This document shows, piece by piece, positions 35,472 to 46,545 of a stretch of DNA of 64,000 nt. Numbering within the stretch: position 1 is the first letter of the stretch; every line of letters starts with the position of its first letter. The DNA is taken from positions 496,001 through 560,000 of the forward strand of contig JAJJXM010000007.1 of NCBI GenBank assembly GCA_024516155.1, written 5' to 3'. The stretch is from Pyronema omphalodes (lineage: Eukaryota > Ascomycota > Pezizomycetes > Pezizales > Pyronemataceae). Below the pieces are notes generated by a model. The model was not told where the DNA came from and did no database searches. It saw only the letters and a program-made list of their open reading frames with translations. A program made the translations under genes and the position numbers.

Positions 35472-36406
35472 CTAAAAGTACATTCCACAAACTATTTAAC
35501 TTTGGAACAGCGCATTCAGTATTTTCCATCCGTCACTCGGTTATACCCCTGCGCATCCTGTAGGAGCTATGAGAGGGTATCTTTGGGTACCAATCACAGC
35601 ATGGTTTACTACGCGGGTATGTAAGAGACCTTACATTCTTCATATACGATATATACCTGGTGTAGCAGTTAGATACCCCATGGATATATAGAATAACTTT
35701 ATAACATATAGAATGTCCTAGTACAACCTTTCCAGCCCTATATACCCGCTTCCATAGACAAGAGTTGTAGATAAGCTTTTATGATCCAGCAGAGTAACTA
35801 TTCAGATTTTGATTATCGCACAAACTATACTCCACAGAATATCACCATGTATCACACTGGAATCCTTGTGCCAATCCTCAAATCTTTCTTGCTTCTGACG
35901 TCATGGAAACTCGCTTCGTTGAGGTGGGAGATTATAGGAGACTATATCGGCGGGCAACGAAATACGAGTGTTAGGTAAGAATGCACACTATGTAGTAGGA
36001 TGAGTTATAGAGGGCATTTCAACACGAACATGAAGGCCACGGGATGTCGACAGGAAAGGTTCATATTGAGGAGTAATATGATTATTCGAACTTATTCTAT
36101 CATAGAGGGATGGAATAATGACAGTGGGGTCGGGGAATGTTGAGTACATAGATATTTTATCATGCATACTTACCTACTCATATAAGTATTCATATTTGCT
36201 ACCTTTTATCATGCGTATACCGGGTTACCTAGAGTAATTTATCATAGCCTGCCATAGTTGCTTTTCTGGTTCTTCTATAGCAATAACATAGGTATAATTA
36301 TGAAACAGACGAAATATAAAATCACCTTTCTCTCCCAAACTATGTATCTGTTCATCAGCAGTCACTGAGCTTCGTTCCTCCAAACCATCGATCACCAGTA
36401 ATCACT

Positions 36407-36874
36407 ATGCAACTCCTCACTCTTATCACTCCCTTACTCCTTCTCGCACCGACCATTCAGGCGGCAATTTACCTCAAAGACCCAGCCATCAAACCCCAAT
36501 GCTCGCCGGGTCCCGATCAGCGAGTTACCGACATTAAGACCGTTGAAAAGTGGTCCAAGCAGCTCAGGAACCGCGGAGGTTGGTGTTGTGCCGGCCAGAA
36601 AGGAATGAAGTGTAACCGTATTGTCACGGGAAGTCGACAACGCGAGGAGCTCGCTTCTCTCTGTACTATGCCGTCATCACCAACGGAGGAAACTTGTGTC
36701 CCGTGTACGAAGGTGGCGGATTTGATGGTGCAGCTTATGAAGGTGTGTGTTTACAAGGGGGCCGTTGTTGGTGATGGTGGTTTCCTAGGAGAAGGAAAAG
36801 AGAAAGTGCAGCTTCTGCTTTTTGAGCCAGTTCTTTTTGATCCAACCTTCCCAGGATCACCTATTGATGAATGA
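36407..36874 (+). CDS. Small secreted eight-cysteine protein (first of two paralogues)
   Basis: Single exon, 155 residues. Residues 1-19 are a signal peptide (LLTLITPLLLLAPTIQA). The mature chain has exactly eight cysteines at 32, 60, 61, 69, 86, 97, 100 and 114. This gives C-x27-CC-x7-C-x16-C-x10-C-x2-C-x13-C, with the core CCAGQKGMKC and CVPCTKVADLM. The C-terminal 40 residues lack cysteines. An even number of cysteines in a secreted protein suggests four disulphides. The gene at 37766 has the same pattern, so the two are tandem paralogues. I recognise no named family; a virulence- or interaction-related (effector-like) role is only an inference from size, secretion and cysteine content. 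A TATA-like AAATATAAAA lies about 90 nt upstream. Confidence 0.85.
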   Translation: MQLLTLITPLLLLAPTIQAAIYLKDPAIKPQCSPGPDQRVTDIKTVEKWSKQLRNRGGWCCAGQKGMKCNRIVTGSRQREELASLCTMPSSPTEETCVPCTKVADLMVQLMKVCVYKGAVVGDGGFLGEGKEKVQLLLFEPVLFDPTFPGSPIDE

Positions 36875-37765
36875 GAGGATATGGGTAGTTCTTTTGTTAA
36901 AGATGATTTCAATTATTTTTGTAAGCGGCTTCTGGAAAGCGAAGGCTGGAGATGTATGTTATGATGGGGGATAGTTTAAGAATTTGATCATGTTTGTCAT
37001 TCAAATAGTCCGGTTTTGGCCATCTCTTCCCGTCGGATATGTACAGATCCCGCATCAGTAATTAAACTCAAAGTTTGACCGTTTTGCCACAATGGTAAGC
37101 ACGATGGGGCAGGTGGCGACAGGTGATGTATCTGCATGTAACCATATGCCATTCTTACTCGGAAAGTCAATCAATGTATCTCGCTAAAGCACAGTCTGGA
37201 GTTATCACACCTCTGGCCTTCTACTGTTTGCACCCAGGAAGTTTTGTCAACGTCTTTGCAGATTTTACATACAATAAAATAAAGGCGTAGAATAAATTGG
37301 TCGAATGTGCAAAACAGGCATCCGATTTTCTTAGTCATGTTTGCTTTATATCACTCTCAAGACAATCACTTGGAACACACACCCCCCCCCCCCCCCCCCG
37401 GGACAACCGTTACATATAGAAACAGTCCAAACGCCCCAGAATCCAGTTTTCTATCCTGGTACCAGTTTCCAAATTTGTCTTATACACTCCAAAAAATTCG
37501 TCAACAGAAATCATCAGCTCACTCTTATCAACGAAGCGAAGTTTCACGACCACAAAAATCACCAATCATCTGGTGATCGACGGCTTCTCCCAATCATCTG
37601 CTTATCCTACACGTGGTTAGTCTATCCGGCCGCAACCGAAACTGTCGTCCATATAAACTGCTCGAAGTACCTCCACCACCACCTCTTCTCCATCAACTAC
37701 CATATTCCTCAACCAGCATATTCCTCCACCAAAACATTTCTCAACAACCACATTTCTCAACCAGC
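36875..37765. other. Spacer between the two eight-cysteine genes
   Basis: About 890 nt of non-coding sequence with a run of C residues at about 37383-37399. The open frame that reaches the second gene from 37613 simply extends it upstream; the signal peptide fixes the start at 37766. Confidence 0.55.
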
Positions 37766-38212
37766 ATGAACACCTTTACCAATATCCTCTTTACCCTCCT
37801 CTTTCTGGTCTCCCTTGTTGTTGCGGCGCCAGAGTATGTTGCAAAACCCATCATCTCCACCGGTCAATGTTTCCTCTTTCAGCATCCCAACCTCATCCCA
37901 ACACCGGTTGCCACTAAGCTCGGCCTCCAGATTCAAGCGAAGGAAGGCAAATGCTGCAACATCGACTACAAGAATAAATGCACAACAGCAGGAGTATATA
38001 TGGGGGCTCGTGTACAGATGTGTAGTTCGTCAGAAATATGTGTGCCGTGTAAGGTGGTAGGACAGGCGGTGCTTAAGGTTGCGAAGAGGTGTGATTTCCA
38101 TGTCAAGGGAATGACGGGAGGGTGGGAGGTACTTCTTAGGGAAGGTCAATCACCAGGACCAAATGGAATTATGAGGATTTATATCGAGAAGGACCGTGGC
38201 GATGGAAACTGA
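37766..38212 (+). CDS. Small secreted eight-cysteine protein (second of two paralogues)
   Basis: Single exon, 148 residues from the ATG that opens a clear signal peptide (NILFTLLFLVSLVVAA, cleavage near residue 21). An upstream in-frame extension to 37613 is rejected because it would bury the signal peptide. Eight cysteines at 35, 63, 64, 72, 86, 92, 95 and 109 give C-x27-CC-x7-C-x13-C-x5-C-x2-C-x13-C. Four of the spacings (27, 7, 2 and 13) are identical to those of the gene at 36407. Shared motifs are CVPCK-V and the KC after CC. Outside the cysteines the identity is low, so the pair has diverged strongly, as expected for rapidly evolving secreted proteins. The rear part (GMTGGWEVLLREGQ) is hydrophilic with a short beta-like stretch MRIYIEK. 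Function unknown. Confidence 0.85.
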   Translation: MNTFTNILFTLLFLVSLVVAAPEYVAKPIISTGQCFLFQHPNLIPTPVATKLGLQIQAKEGKCCNIDYKNKCTTAGVYMGARVQMCSSSEICVPCKVVGQAVLKVAKRCDFHVKGMTGGWEVLLREGQSPGPNGIMRIYIEKDRGDGN

Positions 38213-38320
38213 GGCGGTGTTTGCAGTGGCGTTATGAGTATGGTACACGTAGGAGGGCTGGGGTTATGATTGTGTTTGCTTTTGTATTGCATATGTATCG
38301 CATCTGTGGAGTTAATAAAT

Positions 38321-41300
38321 GCTGTTATCAAAGTTAAGTGTGTCATGGTTACCTCGAATGGAATCCAGATAATCGAACTTTCCACAACGTGGAGCATACT
38401 TCCGTCGTCCAGTCGAGAACGAGTCCGTTTCACTGAACGTTATCGTTTACTCGAAGCTGAAAATGTAGTACTACTTTTCGAATTCATAACATCTTGCATG
38501 ATCTGCGCCGCCGGAGGATCTTTCTAGAGTGGAAGCGGAAATCTGCAATGGATCGCACGTGGCGTTCGCTTCGCACATGCGTAGTGATGCCGCCATACAG
38601 TGCCAAATCTACGCGTGAACGACCAAGCAGCGCCAGGATGTTCACTAAACACTAAACCTTTTCTGCAACTCTACTCTGATTTCACGGAAGGGCTTTACCC
38701 TATCAATATTCCAATCACGATAATGTTCACAAGGGATTACAGAATAAAGGTTTTTATTTCCCCACTCTAAATTTATCACCGATATCAAAGAAACCGAATA
38801 AAATCCATTCCAAAAACACACATTCCACAGCTTTCAAATAGCCATCTAACAACGTAGTTCAAATCCACGGACAAGGCGCCCCAAACGCCAAACAATGACG
38901 CCGATCTACTTGGTTCGTCGGCAAGAGAGTCGGCCTTGGTCACAGACTCGTAGTGAGTTCCGATCACCGCTTTCATTGTTTGCGTCGGTTGTCGTCAAAG
39001 TGCTTCACCGAGTGGTGTTAAACTTCCGTAGATGCACAGAAAAAAAGAATATTACCGTTTGGTTCAGAAGTCGTGGTGTCGGTTGTCGTTAGAGTGTTAA
39101 CCCAGCGGCCTTTTTTCGGGACATCACGAAAAAATCAAGCAAGCACACAATCCGTTGTCTTCTAGTTAGGTTCCGAATCACCGAAGTAACCGGCAGACAA
39201 AATATTGGTATGCAAGTCACCAAAACGCCGTTGTATGGATAAGGCGCCTCCAACGTTGGATGACACCATAGTCCTAAAGCAGCCAAAAACCAAGCGGTCG
39301 TATTTCATTCTATCTGCTGCATCACATGCTTGTGATACATACAAAAATCATTGATTTGTATCCCTGTAAAAAGCGAGGCAGGAAACGAACAATTAGGCGT
39401 TGTGTTCGTCGTTGACTTGACAAGTGTCATGAATCATGATGGCCCGGTAGCCTCCAAAGGGACATCGATTACGCGGAATCGGATAATCAAAACAGACACT
39501 TTAGTGTGTTGGGCTGTTGTCGGAAGCTTTTTGCCTTCTTCCTCTTCTTGATGCATCCAAGAAATTTTTGGTAGAGCGAGAACCGAGCGAGTAGGAGGAT
39601 CGGCGCGAAAACAGTAACGTGAGCTTAGATCTGTTATATTCGTGAGAATTCACTCAACATATCTTTAAATTCGAATGCATTAATAGGGAACTCACCAAGC
39701 ATCAGAAATTTCTTCGCCAACACTCTGAGGAATTCTCAGAGATCCAGTATCATTAACACCCACGAGGGATGGAATCGACGAGGCTACCGTGGCAGTTTCA
39801 TCGATAACGAGCAAGAACGGAGCAAGTCAGGTTGGGATTACTTGTCTGAGCCATGTGGCTTTCTATTGTATTTCTTTCACAGAAAAGAACCGACAATTTG
39901 GTAATGGTACCATTCCTCACAATATTTCGGTGAGCCGAAGCAGCAAGGCTATCGACTACCACTAGCGAGCCGATGAGTCATTATCCGTGTAAACGTCGTA
40001 GATAGTAAACAGTCTCCAGAGATGAGCATTGGGCCGTATCAACAAAAAACCATGAAGTTGAGGATTTGTTATAGGCGGCGATTTCGACATCGCCGGAACA
40101 CCCGAAGAGTGAACGAAGCGAATCGAAGCCAGCCGACACCGAAAAAGACAAGGCCTTGGGGTTGGCGAGCACTTTGTTCGAACAACAGAACAAACGCACA
40201 TCGTCCAGTTCCAATCGGATCTTTCCAAACTGGTCATCGTCGATGCCTTCATCCAGAGTTGGATTGCGGGGTAAGATGGCGGTTGCAGCCTGAGAAGATT
40301 GATCCCGATTGGCATATTGGAAGGATACTCGACCCCGTAGTTTATCCATATTTGGATTTGGATTTCCACTTCGGAAAAAAAGACGGGTGTTTCCAATTTC
40401 TCCTCTTTGAAAAGAGGATCGGAGTCGATTTCAATTTTAGGGTTCTTAATCCAAGTGGATTTATTGCCAAAACACCAATTGCAAATTTGCATTGTACGTC
40501 AGTCAGACCACGAAGTCGTGACTAAAGCAAGCCCAAATGGCTTGGAGATCTGGTGCTAACATTTCCGACCACTGTGGCCTTGGAAATATTGTCAAATTAT
40601 TTGGAACCGTCAACAGGGAAGAAGACGATGGTTTGTTGTCGTGTTGTTGATCACATCGTCCTAAATCTCGTCCTCGAAGCCAAACAAAACACCAAAGAAT
40701 GTTGAAGGTGTTCGAAGGCGACGACACAGGAGACAAAGAGAGAAAAACAGTCATTCGCTACAAATTTTGTTACTAATCTTTTCTTCCTGCATTTTACATC
40801 GCCCCGCAGAGACCCAAGAGGATAATCTGCGCAAATTTATTCTCTTCCGCCTCCGAAGCCAAAACAGAGCGAAATCCAATCCGACTCAACACACCAACTC
40901 AAAATCGAAGTCGATTTGAAATTTTTCGGTTCTTAATCCAAGTGGATTCATTGTAGAAACACCAAATGCAAATGCATTGTCATCAGTCAGAGCACGAAGT
41001 TGCAACCAAAGCCAGCCGCACCAGCTTGAAGCTCTGGTGCTAAAACGTCCCACGAGTGTGGCCCTGGAAATGTTGTCAAGGCACTCGTAAGGGACAGAAA
41101 GGAAGAAGACGATTATTTTTGTTGTCTTGTTAATTTCACAGTCCATCAATAAGACCTTCAAACCAAACAAACCCCCCAAAGAGGGTTGAAGGTGTTCGAA
41201 GGCGACGACACAAAAGACGAAGAGCAAAGACAGTCATTCGCTACAAATCTTGTTGCCAGTCTTTTCTTCCCCAACCTTTCATCGCCCCGCAGACACCCAA

Positions 41301-43795
41301 GAGGGTAATCTGCGCAAATTTATTCTCCTTCGGGTTTCCTGATGGCGAAACAGAACGGAATCCAATCGGACGACAGCAACTCGAGCACTCGAGGGCTTTG
41401 GTCGAAGACAAGGGAGTCTGTTTTCCTTTCGTAGGATCAAGAGGCATCACTATCTGCTGAAGTCGGCTTAAAAAACACATCGGAAGAAGATGGAGCTGCA
41501 ATCCACTTGCACGCATGATGCATCTCAGCCAACACAAGTGTGTCGACTCTTGGAAAGGCAGCAAACGGAAGCACGGAAAGTGTTTAGAGACGACCAAGTG
41601 GTCTTTCTCTCCCGAAGTCGGGTTTGGTTGAAGTGTAGATCTACTCGAAAATATTCGAGGCTCCAGGTGGAGTAAATAATGGCCCCAAAGGAGGCGAAAA
41701 GACGAAGGTCGATGAGCTCAAGGTGGACGAAGTTTCGGTAGTTGAAAGCAGTGCTGCTGGTTGCCCGGGACGATAATCCTCTCGTGAAGGTCTCGTGGTC
41801 GAGTTCGTAGATGTCCGCTTATCCTTTTATTCGTGGATATAGAGCCGACTGAACTCCATCAAAACAATTAGCAATCCATGTTGAAGAAATCGTTTCATCT
41901 TGCCATGAGAACCAAAACTTACCAAAACTTCACCACTTCACTCGGTATATATACCCCGCGCTCCCCTCCAGAATCTATAGCCCCGGTACCGAGACTAGAC
42001 TCGATCTTAATAAAACAGTCAGTAAACAAAGCTTCATACGAAAACTGTTCATAGAGGTTCCAACTTACCATTATCGTATCCGTAGCGGTCTCATCCACGC
42101 TTTGTCCCTCCCTCGTCACCCTTATCCTGGTGTTGTAGAGTCCACCACCTTCCCATCCATCTCATTCAACGATCAGCCCATAAAGCTATCCCTAGAAAAA
42201 CCAAAACTCTTCATCAAGAATTAGCCAGATGCTCTTCAACCATCACACGATTCACATTATCGCCACATCGAGAGCACCAGGAGTATATGATGCAACTTAC
42301 CCAACAAAGTGTGTCTGCAGAATAGCCACCAAAGACAACCTAAGTTCCAATAACAACTCAAGCTCCGCCAAACCAAGTCCCACCAAACCAAAGCAGAGCT
42401 CGAGACCGAGGATCCTAGTATAGGACCTAGTTGCTGTAACGATGCCATCCTGCATTCTGTATGCTATATGCATTAGCCAATGCATGACGAAGTAGTTTCA
42501 ATAAGTTGCAATCATACCATCCTGTAGTTATCGTAACAAATACCTTATGAATATTCCATTGGCATTATACGACGTTCGCCGAAGGTAAGGATCGTCATCG
42601 TTAATGAATCCGGATCGCTAGTCCTATAGCCTAGAAGAACCAGTTGTAAGTTCCCGTAATAAAAACCAGACAACTCCAAGAGATGAGGAGGAGATGGCAC
42701 GTACCTGGTCATTGTGGTATCATCATTGTTCTTCTGTCGTTCAGAAAAGGTAGTTTAGCAAGAGTAATTAAAGAAGAATCATGATGTAGAAGATATGATG
42801 GATGCATCGTGCAACTATTCAAGGAGGGAGAGAGGAGAGGGATAGCGAAGAAGAAGGCGAGAGGAAGGACGGAGTAGCGAGGAAGACGAGAAGGAGTAGT
42901 GAAGAGGAGAGCTCGAGGACACTAGGAGCAGCGAAGAGGGGGAGTAAATACCGAAGGATATGAGTAACGAAGTCCAAGATTAGCGAGGAAAAGTGTATGT
43001 AGAGAAGCGAAGGGGTCGCACAGAAGAGGAGAGGAGGAGCAGCTCGGGAAAGAGAAACGAAGAGAGAAGAGGAGAGCTTGGGAGGTGCCCGGGATGGAGC
43101 ATCCTCTGAGGCCCCTCCATGCAATTTAGCGTTGTTCTTAGCGTCAGAATACATCTTCGGTTTAGCGTCCCAGAATTTACAGCCATTCATGGTTGACGAC
43201 TGAGGCTTGGCAGACCTGGGGGATATTCGTGATTGCTTGGTGAGCCCTGGACAGGGTCATGGAGGACGATTCGGGTGTTGGTTCACTAGGCTGATAGGAA
43301 ATGGCGAGAGCTTGCGAGAATGTAAGGTCGTTTGTACGCGAGAGGAGGTTGGTGTGTTCAAGGCCATGCGGTAATGGAGACTGGAGAAAAATCAATTGCT
43401 TAGGGTGCGGAGTTAAATGATATCTTGCGCAGCTGTCTCAGAGAAAACACTACCACCGCGAGCAGGCACATCACATCATATCCCACTTTCCCCGCGCCAA
43501 ATATTTTTTATTAAAAAAAATAAAATATATTCCTAACCAATTTCTAATCCGGTCCTCATAGCACTCTGGGGTATCCTTCAAATCATCCAATCGTGCAATT
43601 TTGTTACGCTATGAGTTTGCGTCACAACAGTCATCATAATCGACGAACAAAAAAAATCCCATCACAAAAAGAAATATATATCTAAACGTCATAAACACGG
43701 CAACCCACTTGCGTTCCTCCACCTATTCTCCCAAGCTCTGCTCCTCCGAAAATTCCAAACTGTGAGTGTTCTTAACCAAATCCATGAGTTCAAGA
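38321..43795. repeat. Large tandem segment, copy A (about 5.5 kb)
   Basis: This segment is repeated head-to-tail as copy B (43816-48345). Matching anchors are 38321 with 43816 (GCTGTTATCAAAG), 38901 with 44475 (CCGATCTACTTGGTTCGT), 39931 with 45436 (TGAGCCGAAGCAGCAAGG), 40481 with 45640, 43191 with about 47752 (GGTTGACGACTGAGGC) and 43751 with 48305 (AATTCCAAA). The offset changes from about 5500 to 5160 and then 4560. So copy A carries about 350 bp near 40140-40480 and about 600 bp near 42200-42800 that copy B lacks. Similarity varies from near-identical to patchy. No intact gene is recognisable. Frames are short, but several blocks on the minus strand end at GTGAGT/GTAAGT donor-like sites shared by both copies, so it may be a decayed or unrecognised spliced gene. 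Confidence 0.9.
40481..41375. repeat. Nested ~487-bp tandem repeat inside copy A
   Basis: Two direct units begin at 40481 and 40968 (GCAAATT/GCAAATG, then CAGTCAGA-CACGAAGT). Each runs through GGTGTTCGAAGGCGACGACACA, ACAGTCATTCGCTACAAAT and ATCGCCCCGCAGA-ACCCAAGAGG-TAATCTGCGCAAATTTATTCTC. The same pair exists in copy B at 45640 and 46126. Confidence 0.88.
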
Positions 43796-44412
43796 TCTTT
43801 AGAGGTGAGAATGTTGCTGTTATCAAAGTTGATAGTACCATGGTTGTCTCGCACAAAATCCAGATAATCGAACTTTCTACAACCTGAGGTATTTTTCCAT
43901 ACTCCGGTCCAGAGCGAGTCCGTTTTACTGAATGTTAGAGCTTCTTGAAATCAAGATGTGGTATCTGTACCGTTAGAATTCATAAAATTTTGCATGATTT
44001 ACACTGTTGGAGGATCCTTCTAGATTGAAAGTGGAAGCGGAAGACTTTGATGGATTGCACATGCCGTTCGCTTCACACAAGCTTAGCCACTGCGGTGATG
44101 ACGCCATATAGTCCCAATCTACGCGTGAACGACCAAGCGCCAGGAAGGGGATGTTCACTAAACACTAGACAAAGTTCACGGAAGGGCATTACCCTATCAC
44201 TATTTCAATCACGACAATATAAATGACTACATAATAAAAACTTTCATTTCCCCCACTTTAAGTTTACAACTGCTATCGAACAAACCGCACAAAATCCATT
44301 CCCAAAATACCTATCGATCCCACCAGTTCCAATAAACCGCGTGACAACAAGGCCCAAAAATATCGACACCGCGCCTCCAACCCCCGAAGCCTGATATCAT
44401 GCACCCACTTAC

Positions 44413-44538
44413 TTTGAACAACACCACACCGAGCCGGAATCCAAAAAAAGCACCCCCAACACCAAACAGCAATGCCGATCTACTTGGTTCGTTCGGCACA
44501 GATGACATAGTCGGACTCGGACGAAGACCCGAAGCAGA
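44413..44538 (-). other. Exon-like block with a hydrophobic segment (copy B, minus strand)
   Basis: A 126-nt block on the minus strand sits between an acceptor-like CTTACAG and a donor-like GTAAGTGG and is open throughout. It encodes 42 residues including NEPSRSALLFGVGGAFFGF, which looks like a start of a membrane segment. The counterpart in copy A (about 38830-38930) keeps DEPSRSASLFGVWGA but not the flanking splice sites. This could be an exon of an unrecognised gene or a chance resemblance. Confidence 0.3.
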
Positions 44539-45639
44539 CTGTAAGTAACCGCTTACATGGTTTGTGTCGGTTGCCGTCAAAGTGCTTCACCAAGTGGTAT
44601 TAAACTTTCGTAGATGCACAGCAAAGAAGCATATTGCACTTTGGTTGAGGAATACCGATGTCGGTTGTCGTTAGAGTGCTGACCCAGTGGTCTTGTTTCG
44701 GCATAGCACGATCAACCAGGCACATGATTCCTTCATGTCATCTCACTATATAAATAAGGTGCCTCCAATGTTGGATGACACCGGAACCCTAAGTCAGCCG
44801 AAGAAGAAGAAGCGTTCATACATGTTCTTGGTACAGAAATCCTGTATTCTTGTATCTTCACCAGAAGCAGGGCAAGGAAAGGCAAGAACAATCAGGCGTC
44901 GTGTTCGTGGTTGAGTTGAAAAGTGTCATATTGGCCCAGTGGCATTAAAAAGAGAATTTTAATTCCATGGAATCGGATAAAGGAAACAGAAACATGAAGT
45001 GTATCAAGCTCTTGTCAGAGGCCTGTTCACTTCTTTCTCTTCTTGATGAATCCACGGAACTTTAGGTAGAGCAAGCGAGCACCAAACGAAAAGGTTCATC
45101 ACCGCAGATATTGCAATGGGAGCTGGGGTGTCTATTTTATTCATTAGTATCCTATGAACACTTGTTTAAATTTGAAGACATTGTTAGGTGACTTACCAAG
45201 CATCAGAAATTTCTTCGCCAACACTCTGAGACATGCCCAGAGATCTAGTATCATCAATACCCACAAAGAATGGAGTCGGCGAGGTTGAAGTGCAGGTTTT
45301 ATCGTTGACAACCAGCAAGAACACAGCAAATCAAGTTGAGATTGCTTGCCTGAGCCAAGTGGCTTTTCATAATGTTGACGTAATGGGAAAAGAAATCACA
45401 ATTTGGTAGTGGTACGATTCCTCACGATATTTCGGTGAGCCGAAGCAGCAAGGCTATCGACTACCACTAGCGAGCCGATGAGTCATTATCCATATAAACG
45501 TCGTAGATAGTAAACAGTCTCCAGAGATGAGCATTGGGCCGTATCAACAAAAAACCATGACGTTGAGGATTTGTTTTAGGCTACGATTTTGACATCGCTG
45601 GAACACCCGAGGAGTGAACGAAGCGAATCGAAGCCAACT

Positions 45640-46545
45640 GCAAATTTGTATTGTCCACCAGTCAGACCACAAAGTCAAAACCGACGGCAGCCGCACCAGC
45701 TTGAAGCTCTGGTGCTAAAACGTCCCACGAGTGTGGCCTTGGAAATATTGTCAAGGCACTCGGAACGAACAGAAAGGAAGAGGTCAATTATTTCCTCTTG
45801 TTATATTAATCTCGCTGTCCCAAAGCACGATTTTGAAACCAAACGAACCCCCCAACAAATGTTGAAGGTGTTCGAAGGCGACAACACAAGAGAAAAAGAG
45901 AAAAAAACAGTCATTCGTTACAAATTTTGTTACTGATCGTTCTTCCTATACCTTCTATCGCCCCGCAGAGACCCCAGAGGGTAATCTGCGCAAATTTATT
46001 CTCCTCCGCCTCCGAAGCCAAAACAGAACGGAATCCAATCTGGCTCAACACAGCAACTCAAAATTGAAGTCAATTTAAAATTTAGCAATCTAATTCCAAG
46101 TGGATTTATTGCCGAAACACCAACTGCAAATTTGCATTATTCATCAGTCAGACCACGAAGTTGCAGCCAAAGCCAGCCGCACCAGCTTGAAGCTCTGGTG
46201 CTGAAACGTCGGCCGAATTTGGCCTTGGAAATCTTTCCAAATTACTGGAAGCAGACAGACAGGAAGAAGAAGATTGTTGGTTATTGCGTTGCTCATCTCA
46301 CAGTCCATGAATACGACCTTCAAACCAAACAAACCCCCCAAAGAGGGTTGAAGGTGTTCGAAGGCGACGACACAAAAGACGAAGAGAAAAGACAGTCATT
46401 CGCTACAAATCTTGTTGCCAGTCTTTTCCTCCCCAACCTTTCATCGCCCCGCAGAGACCCAAGAGGGTAATCTGCGCAAATTTATTCTCCTTCGGTTTCC
46501 TGATGGCGAAACAGGACGGAATCCAATCGGACATGGGACAGCAAC
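45640..46545. repeat. Nested ~486-bp tandem repeat inside copy B
   Basis: Two direct units start at 45640 and 46126. The first is most like the first unit of copy A (TTTTGTTACTGATCGTTCTTCC versus TTTTGTTACTAATCTTTTCTTCC-like), and the second like the second unit of A (CTTGTTGCCAGTCTTTTC). The internal duplication therefore predates the large one. Confidence 0.85.

Larger units (their letters stand above)
30546..36406. other. Gene-poor, repeat-rich region between enolase and the secreted pair
   Basis: About 5.9 kb with no gene I can support. From 31.2 to 32.0 kb it is a series of tandem repeats, listed separately. From about 34.4 to 36.3 kb it is AT-rich with a partial tandem duplication. Near 33765-33778 lies the palindrome CATAGCTATAGCTATG. 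The last about 100 nt contain AAATATAAAA (about 36310-36319), a possible TATA element for the next gene. Confidence 0.5.

Noticed and set aside
37613..37765. N-terminal extension of the second eight-cysteine protein
   Set aside because: It would place 51 hydrophilic residues before a clear signal peptide; the internal ATG at 37766 is the better start.
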